Below are positions 34,867-42,157 of a stretch of DNA of 64,000 bases, piece by piece. The first letter of the stretch is position 1. Every line of letters starts with the position of its first letter. Origin of the DNA: Vicinamibacterales bacterium (GTDB taxonomy: Bacteria; Acidobacteriota; Vicinamibacteria; Vicinamibacterales; UBA2999); contig JBAZYO010000001.1 of NCBI GenBank assembly GCA_041659285.1, positions 372,001-436,000 of the forward strand. The letters are read 5' to 3'. The notes beneath the pieces were generated by a model. That model saw nothing but the letters and a program-made list of their open reading frames with translations, searched no databases and was not told the DNA's origin. Made by a program: the position numbers and the translations under genes.

Positions 34867-35745
34867 ATGATCAGACGATTGCGGACGACGGCTGTACTGG
34901 TGACCTTGGCGGTGACGCTGGCGGGTTGCGGGCAGCCGGAAGACACGACACCCCCGGTCGGGACCCTGCAAGTGTCCCTGTCGCGCTCGAAAGTGGCGCT
35001 CGGCAGCCCGGTCGAGGTCACCTACAAGTTCACCGCGGCCGCCAGCGCCCCGAACCTCGGGCCGCGCCGCGTGTTCGTCCACTTCCTCGACGCGGACGAC
35101 GAGTTGATGTGGACCGACGACCACGAGCCGCCGACCCCGACCACCGAGTGGAAGCCGGGGCAGACGGTCGAGTACTCGCGGACCATGTTCATCCCGAGCT
35201 ATCCGTATGTGGGCGCCGCCAAGGTGGTGGCGGGCATCTACACGCCCGGCAGCAACGAACGGGTCAAGCTGACCAACGAGGATCGCGGCGACCGTTCGTA
35301 CAAGGTGGTGGACTTCGAGCTGCTGCCGCAGACCGAGAACATCTTCGTGATCTTCAAGGACGGCTGGCACCCCGCGGAAGTGGTGTCGGAGGGCACCGGC
35401 CGCACCGAGTGGCAGTGGACCAAGAAAGAAGCGACCCTCTCGTTCCGTAATCCGAAGCGCGACGTCGTCCTCTTCCTGCAGGTGGACAACCCGGCGACCG
35501 GCCCGATTGCGGCGCAGCAGTTGACCATCAACATCGGCGACCAGGTGCTGACCACGGTGCCGCTCAGCGCCACCGAGGCGCCGGTGCGCAAATACACCAT
35601 CACCGCCGCCCAGTTGGGCCAGGGCGACATGGTCGAGATGAAGTTCATCGCCGACAAGACCTTCGTGCCGGCGCTCGAAGCCTCGATGAAGAGCGGCGAC
35701 CCGCGCGAGCTCGGCGTCCGCGTGTTCCACGCCTTCGTTCAGTAA
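34867..35745 (+). CDS. Lipoprotein with Ig-like domain, unknown function
   Basis: From ATG 34867 (CGGAGAG just upstream) this protein has 292 residues and a lipoprotein signal (LVTLAVTLAGC). The mature protein starts with an Ig-like beta domain (about 30-135: LQVSLSRSKVALGSPVEVTY, ending near VKLTNED), then a second domain (about 145-292) that contains FKDGWHPAEVVSEGTGRTEW and ENIFVIF. I know of no assigned function. The transglycosylase gene follows 3 bases after its stop, so the two are one operon and a role in envelope assembly is likely but unproven. Confidence 0.7.
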   Translation: MIRRLRTTAVLVTLAVTLAGCGQPEDTTPPVGTLQVSLSRSKVALGSPVEVTYKFTAAASAPNLGPRRVFVHFLDADDELMWTDDHEPPTPTTEWKPGQTVEYSRTMFIPSYPYVGAAKVVAGIYTPGSNERVKLTNEDRGDRSYKVVDFELLPQTENIFVIFKDGWHPAEVVSEGTGRTEWQWTKKEATLSFRNPKRDVVLFLQVDNPATGPIAAQQLTINIGDQVLTTVPLSATEAPVRKYTITAAQLGQGDMVEMKFIADKTFVPALEASMKSGDPRELGVRVFHAFVQ

Positions 35746-35748
35746 CCG

Positions 35749-36426
35749 ATGATCAGGATCTTCGCGCTGGCCGCCCTGGTGCTGGTGTTCGCGAACGCCG
35801 CGAGCGCGGAGATCCTCGTCTTCAAGACCGGCCGTACCATGTCGGTGCAGTCGTACCGCGTGGACGGTGAGATGGGCACCGCGGTGCTGCGCGCCGGCGG
35901 GGAAGTGACATTCCCCGCGGCCATGGTGACGCGCGTCGATCCCGACGAAGTGCCGTATCCGGCGCCCGCCGCGGAGGCCGCTGACGCACCGTCGGCCGTC
36001 GCGCCTCTGGTGGTGGCCGCGACCGCGCCCGGCGTGGCCGACGACGTGCTCGCGGCCCGGCCGTTCGCCGACCTGATTTCCACGGTGGCGGCGTCCCACG
36101 ACATCGACGCGCGGCTAATCCACGCCGTAATCGAGCAGGAATCCAACTACCAGGCCCGCGCCCGCTCGAGAAAGGGCGCCCGCGGGCTGATGCAGCTGAT
36201 GCCGGCCACGGCCCGGCAGTACGGCGTCCGCAACGCCTACGACCCCAAGTCGAACCTCGAGGCCGGGGTGCGGCACCTCAAGGACCTCCTGAGCCGCCTC
36301 GAACTACCGACCGCGCTGGCCGCCTACAACGCCGGGGAAGCCACGGTCCGCCGCTACGGCGGGCTCCCGCCCTTCCCGGAGACCCAGAACTACGTTCGCC
36401 GGATCCTGCAAAGGGCCGGACGCTAG
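35749..36426 (+). CDS. Soluble lytic transglycosylase (SLT domain)
   Basis: This 225-residue periplasmic transglycosylase has a signal peptide (MIRIFALAALVLVFANAASA), a small N-terminal domain (22-65, LVFKTGRTMSVQSYRVDG) and an SLT goose-type lysozyme domain (about 105-220). The catalytic Glu is in VIEQESNYQARARS, followed by GLMQLMPATARQYGV and LAAYNAGEATVRRYGG. The N-terminal segment is often seen with SLT domains. It precedes the pilus assembly genes, and transglycosylases of this kind can open the murein for pilus or secretion machines. Confidence 0.92.
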   Translation: MIRIFALAALVLVFANAASAEILVFKTGRTMSVQSYRVDGEMGTAVLRAGGEVTFPAAMVTRVDPDEVPYPAPAAEAADAPSAVAPLVVAATAPGVADDVLAARPFADLISTVAASHDIDARLIHAVIEQESNYQARARSRKGARGLMQLMPATARQYGVRNAYDPKSNLEAGVRHLKDLLSRLELPTALAAYNAGEATVRRYGGLPPFPETQNYVRRILQRAGR

Positions 36427-36483
36427 CTAGACCTTTCGGCCGCAACGGTCGTCTAAAGGGTGGGAATACAGGTCCCATTTCCT

Positions 36484-36489
36484 TATAAT
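36484..36489 (+). promoter_or_regulatory. Candidate -10 box of the pilC operon
   Basis: A perfect TATAAT lies 24 bases before the pilC ATG at 36514, predicting a leader of about 17 bases. The -35 at 17-base spacing (TGGGAA) is poor, so an activator may be needed. It is the likely start of the transcript for pilC to the pseudopilins. Confidence 0.4.
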
Positions 36490-36513
36490 CCCCTGTGGGT
36501 CAATCTGTTAGGG

Positions 36514-37722
36514 ATGGAATACCGCTGCCGCCTCGGCACCAATTCGGGCGAGATCATCGAGGGCGTCTACGTCGCCCAAAGCGAAGCTGCCCTCAGGCGT
36601 GAGCTCGAGGAGAAGGGGATGCACGTCCTGTCGCTGCGCCCCCGGCTCGGCATTGGCAGCCTCTCGTTCACGTCGAACCGCAAAATCCACCGCCACGAGT
36701 TCCTGGTCTTCAACCAGGAACTGGCCACGCTGCTGAAGGCGGGCATGCCGCTGGTGCAGTCGCTCGACATCTTGCGCACGCGCCTCACCAATCCGTTGTT
36801 CAAGTCGGTGCTGGACGACGTCCACGAGAAGGTCAGGAGCGGCACCGCGCTGTCGGACGCCTTTGCGGCCCATGGCGAGTTGTTCCCCAACGTCTACACC
36901 GCGTCGTTGATGGCCGGCGAGCGCGCCGGCAACCTCGATGCGGTCCTGCGCCGCTACGTGGCGTACTCGAAGACGGTAGACACGGTCCGCTCCAAGACCA
37001 TCTCGGCGATGATCTACCCGCTGATCCTGATCGGGCTGGCCGTGGTGCTGGTGTCGATCATCATCGTGAAGGTGGTGCCGACGTTCTCGGACTTCTACCT
37101 CAGCTTTGGCGCCGACCTGCCGCTGTCGACCCGCGTCATTGTCGCGGTGTCGGACGTGATCCGGTCGCAGATGTTGCTGATTGCCCTCGTGCTGGGCGGC
37201 GGCATCGCCTTCTTCTGGACCTGGGTGAGGCGGCCGGGACACACCTCGAAGATTGATGCCTTGCTGCTGAAGCTGCCGTTTGTCGGCGGCAGCTTCCACA
37301 AGTTCGCGACGTCGCAACTGGCGCGGACGCTGGCGACCCTGCTCGGCGGCGGCATCCCGCTGGTCAACGCGCTCGAGATCGCCTCGCGCGCCGCCGGCAA
37401 CCGTCACATGGGCGAGGAGCTGGCGATTGTCGTCACCCGCGTCCGCGAGGGCCAGGGGTTCGCGGCGACGATGTTCGAGCGCAAGACGGTGCCGGACGTC
37501 GCCATCAAGATGATCGAAGTGGGCGAGTCCACCGGCGCGCTCACCGAAATGCTCAACAGCCTGGCCGACTTCTACGACGAAGAGATCGACACCGAGGTGG
37601 CCCGCTTCGTCACGGTGATCGAACCGGCCATGCTGATCTTCATGGGCATCGTGATTGCCACCATCGTGCTGGCGTTATACATGCCGCTGTTCAACCTGAC
37701 CTCGGTGATCGGGAACAGCTGA
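36514..37722 (+). CDS. pilC: Type IV pilus/type II secretion inner membrane platform protein PilC/GspF
   Basis: This polytopic platform protein (402 residues from ATG 36514, MEYRCRLGTNSGEIIEG) couples the assembly ATPase to pilin extraction. It has two GspF domains (about 60-190 and 265-395), each with the FxxxLATLLxxGxPL signature (FNQELATLLKAGMPLVQSLD and SQLARTLATLLGGGIPLVNA). Three membrane helices lie near 160-185, 205-240 and 370-395. An upstream in-frame ATG (36460) lies before the promoter-like TATAAT and is unlikely. pilB follows after 19 bases. Confidence 0.94.
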   Translation: MEYRCRLGTNSGEIIEGVYVAQSEAALRRELEEKGMHVLSLRPRLGIGSLSFTSNRKIHRHEFLVFNQELATLLKAGMPLVQSLDILRTRLTNPLFKSVLDDVHEKVRSGTALSDAFAAHGELFPNVYTASLMAGERAGNLDAVLRRYVAYSKTVDTVRSKTISAMIYPLILIGLAVVLVSIIIVKVVPTFSDFYLSFGADLPLSTRVIVAVSDVIRSQMLLIALVLGGGIAFFWTWVRRPGHTSKIDALLLKLPFVGGSFHKFATSQLARTLATLLGGGIPLVNALEIASRAAGNRHMGEELAIVVTRVREGQGFAATMFERKTVPDVAIKMIEVGESTGALTEMLNSLADFYDEEIDTEVARFVTVIEPAMLIFMGIVIATIVLALYMPLFNLTSVIGNS

Positions 37723-37741
37723 TGGCGGAAGGATCCTGCAC

Positions 37742-39403
37742 GTGGACGTAACCCCGGACGACACGCTCGACCCCGACGCCCTGATCGAGGAGCCGTCGGC
37801 CGCGACGGTGTCTGCGGAAGAGCGCAACGCCGAAGAAGCGGCGGCGCGCCGGCTCGCCGAGCGCTATCGGCTGGAATTCCTGAGCATGCACGAGTTCCGG
37901 ATCGACCAGGAGTTGTTCCGGTCGATTCCCGCGGACCTGATGCTGCGCTACGGTTTCGTGCCCTACCGCCGTGACGGCCGCTCGCTGGTCATCGTCGTCT
38001 CGGACCCGAGCGACCTGCCGATGATCGACGAGCTCGGCGTCATCCTCGGCACGCCGGTGCGGGTGATGGTCGGGGCGCGGTCGGCGATCGAGGGCATGCT
38101 GAAGAAGAGCGAAAGCTCGCAGCGCGTGCTCGACGAGGCGACCGAGGAATTCCAGATCCAGGTCCTGAAAGACGACGACTCGGGCGACGACAACCTGACC
38201 GTCGAGCGGCTGACCAGCGACAGCAGCCCGATCATCCGGCTGGTGGACTCGACCATCTACACCGCCATCCAGCGGCGGGCGAGCGACATCCACATCGAGA
38301 CGCAGGACGACGCGGTCTACGTGAAGTACCGCATCGACGGCGTGCTGCAGTCGGCGATGCGGCCGATCGCCAAGCGCTTTCACAGCTCGATCCTGTCGCG
38401 CATCAAGGTGATGGCGGAGCTCGACATCGCCGAGAAGCGGGTGCCGCAGGACGGCCGCTTCCGCCTGCGCGTGCCCGGCAAGACCATCGACTTCCGGGTC
38501 TCGGTGATGCCGAGCGTGCACGGCGAAGACGCGGTCATTCGTATTCTCGACAAGCAGTCGATGAGCGAGCAGTTCACCGAGCTGCGCCTCGACATCCTCG
38601 GCTTTCCGGAAGAAGAGCTGAAGCGGTTCCGCAAGTACATCCGCGAGCCGTACGGCATGGTGCTGGTGACCGGACCGACCGGCAGCGGCAAGACCACCAC
38701 GCTCTACGCCGCGCTCGCGGAAATCCGGACCATCGAAGACAAGATCATCACCATCGAAGACCCGGTCGAGTACCAGTTGAAAGGCATCACGCAGATCCCG
38801 ATCAACGAGAAGAAAGGCCTGACCTTCGCGCGCGGCCTCCGCTCGATCCTGCGGCACGACCCCGACAAGGTGATGGTCGGCGAAATCCGTGACCCCGAGA
38901 CCGCGCAGATCGCGATCCAGTCGGCGCTCACCGGCCACCTGGTGTTCACCACCGTCCACGCCAACAACGTGTTCGACGTGCTGGGCCGCTTCCTCAACAT
39001 GGGCGTCGAGCCCTACCAGTTCATCTCCGCGCTCAACTGCGTGCTGGCGCAGCGGCTGGTCCGCAAGATCTGCGAGGCGTGCAAGGCGCCGGTGGTCATC
39101 GACCCGGCGCTGCTGGCGGAATCGGCGATCGACCCCGAGGTGGCGGCGAAGCACACCTTCTACGAGGGCGCCGGCTGCATCGAGTGCAGCGGCACCGGCT
39201 TCAAGGGCCGCATGGCGATTTGCGAATTGCTGGACCTGACCGATCACATCCGCGAAATCATTCTCGACAAGCGGCCCATCTCCGAAGTGAAGCGCGCGGC
39301 CAAGGAGCAGGGCATGCGCCTGCTGCGCGAGTCGGCCGTTGAGCGCGTGCTCAACGGCGAGACCACGCTCCGCGAGATCAACAAGGTGACGTTCGTCGAA
39401 TGA
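37742..39403 (+). CDS. pilB: Type IV pilus assembly ATPase PilB/GspE
   Basis: This hexameric motor (553 residues, GTG start) polymerises pilin or pseudopilin. An N-terminal MshEN/GspE-N domain (about 35-140) is followed by the ATPase core. Walker A is TGPTGSGKTTTLYA (K317), then the Asp box (IITIEDPVEYQL), the atypical Walker B (DKVMVGEIRDPETA) and the His box (TGHLVFTTVHANN). The zinc motif is CEAC plus a later CIEC. Its stop overlaps the pilM start (ATGA), indicating coupled translation. No PilT retraction ATPase is seen in the window. Confidence 0.95.
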   Translation: MDVTPDDTLDPDALIEEPSAATVSAEERNAEEAAARRLAERYRLEFLSMHEFRIDQELFRSIPADLMLRYGFVPYRRDGRSLVIVVSDPSDLPMIDELGVILGTPVRVMVGARSAIEGMLKKSESSQRVLDEATEEFQIQVLKDDDSGDDNLTVERLTSDSSPIIRLVDSTIYTAIQRRASDIHIETQDDAVYVKYRIDGVLQSAMRPIAKRFHSSILSRIKVMAELDIAEKRVPQDGRFRLRVPGKTIDFRVSVMPSVHGEDAVIRILDKQSMSEQFTELRLDILGFPEEELKRFRKYIREPYGMVLVTGPTGSGKTTTLYAALAEIRTIEDKIITIEDPVEYQLKGITQIPINEKKGLTFARGLRSILRHDPDKVMVGEIRDPETAQIAIQSALTGHLVFTTVHANNVFDVLGRFLNMGVEPYQFISALNCVLAQRLVRKICEACKAPVVIDPALLAESAIDPEVAAKHTFYEGAGCIECSGTGFKGRMAICELLDLTDHIREIILDKRPISEVKRAAKEQGMRLLRESAVERVLNGETTLREINKVTFVE

Positions 39404-40353
39404 GCTTCCGCGCACTCTTTCAAACCCCGCCCCCCGACGTGGCCATCGAGATCGATCACGCGCACGTGGGCGCCGCGCGGCTGGTGTGGCGCGGCAACCA
39501 GGCGGTGGTGGCGGCGCACGCGCAGGAGGCGCTGCCGCCCGGCGCGGTGGTGCCGGCGCTGACCGCGCTCAACATGGCCGACGTGCCGCTGGTCGCCCAG
39601 GCCGTCGGCCGCGTGCTCGCCGAGCTCGGCAACCGGCCGTCGCGGGTGGCGCTGGTGGTGCCCGACACGGTGGCGAAGGTGTCGCTGCTGAAGCTGGAGA
39701 AGGTGCCGGCGAAGTCCGCCGACCTCCACGAGATTGTGCGATGGCAGATCCGCAAGGCGGCGCCCTTCCCGATCGAGCAGGCGGTGCTGAGCTTGTCGCC
39801 CGGCGCGGTGGCCCCCGACGGCGGCCGCGAGATGGTGGTGTCGCTGGCGCGGGCGGACGTGATCCAGCAGTACGAGCAGGCGTGCCTGATGGCCGGCGCG
39901 CACGCCGGGCTGGTGGACATCGCCTCGTTCAGCGTGATCAACGCGATTCTGTCCGGTGAGGGCGCCCCGTCCGGCGACTGGCTGCTCGTGCACGTCACCG
40001 ATACCTATCTCACGCTGGCGGTGATGCGCGATCAATCGCTGCTGTTCTTCCGGCATCGCGGCGAGGAAGCCGAAGGCACGCTGGCCGACCTCATTCACCA
40101 GACCGCGATGTACTACGAAGACCGCCTGCACGGCGGTGGCTTCGGGCGCGTCCTGATCGCCGGCGGCGCCCGCTTGCCGGGCGGCGCCGAGAGCGTACGC
40201 CGGGGGCTCGAGGAACGGCTGCGCATCGGCGTCGAGTCGGTGGACCCGCGCGGCGCCGCCACGCTGGTGGACCGCATTGGCGCGTCGCCCGAGCTGCTCG
40301 ACGTGCTGGCGCCGCTGGTCGGCATGCTGCGCCGCGAAGGACGGGTGGCGTAG
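39400..40353 (+). CDS. pilM: Type IV pilus assembly protein PilM-like
   Basis: This cytoplasmic actin-like (FtsA-fold) protein (317 residues) binds the N-terminal tail of PilN. The ASKHA features are IEIDHAHVGAARLVW near the N-terminus, the middle WLLVHVTDTYLTLAV and RVLIAGGARLPGGAES near the C-terminus. The EIVRWQIRKAAPFPIEQ segment is typical of PilM. Divergence from classical PilM is considerable, so the call rests on motifs plus position between pilB and pilN. Confidence 0.85.
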   Translation: MSFRALFQTPPPDVAIEIDHAHVGAARLVWRGNQAVVAAHAQEALPPGAVVPALTALNMADVPLVAQAVGRVLAELGNRPSRVALVVPDTVAKVSLLKLEKVPAKSADLHEIVRWQIRKAAPFPIEQAVLSLSPGAVAPDGGREMVVSLARADVIQQYEQACLMAGAHAGLVDIASFSVINAILSGEGAPSGDWLLVHVTDTYLTLAVMRDQSLLFFRHRGEEAEGTLADLIHQTAMYYEDRLHGGGFGRVLIAGGARLPGGAESVRRGLEERLRIGVESVDPRGAATLVDRIGASPELLDVLAPLVGMLRREGRVA

Positions 40354-40355
40354 CC

Positions 40356-41009
40356 ATGCTCCACACCAACCTGTCAACGCGGCCCTTCTACAACACCCGC
40401 GGCGTGCGCGCCGGGGTCGTCGCCATTGCGGTGGTGGCCGTCGGGCTCACCGTGTTCAACGCGGTGGAACTGTGGCGGCTGCAACGCGACAACCGCGAGC
40501 TGAGCCAGACGGTCAACCGCAATGAGGCGGAGGCGCGCGACCTGCGCCAGAAGGCGCGCACCGTCCAGCAATCGATCGACAAGACCCAGCTCGCCCTGGT
40601 GGACGCCGCGGCGCGTGAGGCCAACCAGCTGATCGATCGGCGGGCGTTCTCGTGGACGGAGCTGCTGAACCAGTTCCAGGCGACGTTGCCCCCGGACGTG
40701 CGGATCGTGTCGGTGCAGCCCCAGATCGACGATGTCGGCCGCCTGCTGGTGGCGATCACCGTGCGGTCGCGCCAGCAGGAAGACCTCGACAGCTTCATCG
40801 AGGCGCTGGAGAAGACCGGCGTCTTCAAGGACGTCCTGTCGCGGCAGGATTCGGCCAGCGCCGAAGACGGCACCCTGTTGTCGGTGCTGCAGGCCTACTA
40901 CGGCGCGCCGGCCCCGGCGGCCATCACGCCGCCGGCGGCGTCTGAACCTGGCAGGGAGGCACCGGCCAACCGGACGGCGGCGACCGTGGTGGCGGGAGGG
41001 CGGCCATGA
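40356..41009 (+). CDS. pilN: Type IV pilus assembly protein PilN-like
   Basis: This bitopic inner-membrane protein (217 residues) begins MLHTNLSTRPFYNTRGVRAG; an N-terminal NLSTRPF-like tail is what PilM binds. One helix (about 20-36, VVAIAVVAVGLTVFNAV) is followed by a coiled-coil (42-85) and a ferredoxin-like periplasmic domain (FSWTELLNQFQATLPPDVRI, then VTVRSRQQEDLDSFIEAL). It pairs with PilO. Its 3' end overlaps the pilO start by 4 bases. Confidence 0.88.
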   Translation: MLHTNLSTRPFYNTRGVRAGVVAIAVVAVGLTVFNAVELWRLQRDNRELSQTVNRNEAEARDLRQKARTVQQSIDKTQLALVDAAAREANQLIDRRAFSWTELLNQFQATLPPDVRIVSVQPQIDDVGRLLVAITVRSRQQEDLDSFIEALEKTGVFKDVLSRQDSASAEDGTLLSVLQAYYGAPAPAAITPPAASEPGREAPANRTAATVVAGGRP

Positions 41010-41608
41010 AGGCGCTGTTCGCCGCCGCGAGTGACGTGCCGCTGGCGCGGGTGCTGACCGAGCATCGCCGCGTGCTGGTGCCGCTGGCCGTGCTGCTCGC
41101 GATCAACATTGGCGTGCTGGTGGGCGCGGTGCTGCCGCTGCGCGGGTCGGTGGCCAGCGGCGGCGCGCGGGCGCAGGCCTCGACGCAGGCGCTGGCGGAG
41201 GCGCGCGCCGAGCTGACGGCGGCCGAGGCGACCCGCGATGGGCAGGCCCAGGCGACGCGTGACCTCGACCGGTTTTATCGCGAGGTGCTGCCGGCCGACG
41301 TCAGCGCGGCGCAGCGTCTCACGCATTCGAGGCTGGCGTTGCTGGCGCGGACGCACGACGTGGTGTTCCTGCAAAGTTCGACGGCGCCGGAGATCCTGCG
41401 GGACTCCGTGCTGGAGCGGCTGTCGGTCAGCTACACGCTGACCGGCGACTGGGACGACGTGCAGCAGTTCATCCACGCCATCGAGACGATGCCGGAGTTC
41501 GTGGTGATCGACAACGTGACGCTGTCGGAGGGCGGGGATGCCAGCGCGCCGCTGGCGCTGACCCTCGATGTGTCCACGTTCTACCGCGCGAGGCGCGATG
41601 CTCGCTGA
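41006..41608 (+). CDS. pilO: Type IV pilus assembly protein PilO-like
   Basis: This bitopic protein (200 residues) has a cytoplasmic tail, one membrane helix (about 31-49, LVPLAVLLAINIGVLVGAVL), a coiled-coil (about 50-100) and a ferredoxin-like domain ending with VSYTLTGDWDDVQQFIHAIE. The YTLTGxWxxLxxFIxxLE pattern is characteristic. It forms heterodimers with PilN and connects through PilP to the secretin. Start and stop both overlap neighbouring genes. Confidence 0.87.
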   Translation: MKALFAAASDVPLARVLTEHRRVLVPLAVLLAINIGVLVGAVLPLRGSVASGGARAQASTQALAEARAELTAAEATRDGQAQATRDLDRFYREVLPADVSAAQRLTHSRLALLARTHDVVFLQSSTAPEILRDSVLERLSVSYTLTGDWDDVQQFIHAIETMPEFVVIDNVTLSEGGDASAPLALTLDVSTFYRARRDAR

Positions 41609-42152
41609 TCGGCGCCGCTTGATGATCGGCGGCGCGGTGGTGCTGGTCCTGGCCCTGGCGGTGTGGAGCCAGTGGGGCTCGGCCACGGCGGGCGCGCCGG
41701 CGGGAGCAGCGGCCCGGGCGCGGTCGCCGCGTGCCGAAGCGGCCCAGGCGCCGGCGCCGGCCGTGAAGCCGTTGCGGTTGGAGGCGCTGACCGCCGGGCG
41801 GAGCGAGCCGAGCGGTACGGCCCGGAACCCGTTCCGGTTTCAGCCGAAAGTGGTGGCGCCGCCGCCGCGTCCGGTAATGCCGGCGCCGGGCGAAGCGGCC
41901 AGGCCGGTGGCGCCGCCGCCGCCGTCGGGGCCACCGCCACCGCCGCCGATTCCGCTGAAGTTCATCGCGCTGGTGGAGCGGGCCGACGGGGTGAAGTGGG
42001 CGGTGTTGAGCGACGGGAAGGTCACGATGTACGGCAAGGACGGCGATAACATTGACGGCCGGTACCACATCGTGAAGATCGGCGCCGAGTCCATCGAGCT
42101 GACGTACCTCGATGGCCGCGGCCGCCAGGTGATCCGGTTGACGGGGCAGTAG
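41598..42152 (+). CDS. PilP-like pilus alignment protein
   Basis: This 184-residue protein starts at ATG 41598, 11 bases inside pilO. It has one N-terminal membrane helix (MIGGAVVLVLALAVWSQWG) instead of the lipoprotein signal usual for PilP, then an Ala/Pro-rich linker with GTARNPFRFQPK (the NPFxF motif near the usual PilP linker position) and a small beta domain (LKFIALVERADGVKWAVLSD, ending IRLTGQ). This layout is intermediate between PilP and GspC. It probably links the PilN-PilO ring to the secretin. Confidence 0.75.
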   Translation: MLADRRRLMIGGAVVLVLALAVWSQWGSATAGAPAGAAARARSPRAEAAQAPAPAVKPLRLEALTAGRSEPSGTARNPFRFQPKVVAPPPRPVMPAPGEAARPVAPPPPSGPPPPPPIPLKFIALVERADGVKWAVLSDGKVTMYGKDGDNIDGRYHIVKIGAESIELTYLDGRGRQVIRLTGQ

Positions 42153-42157
42153 GGCGA

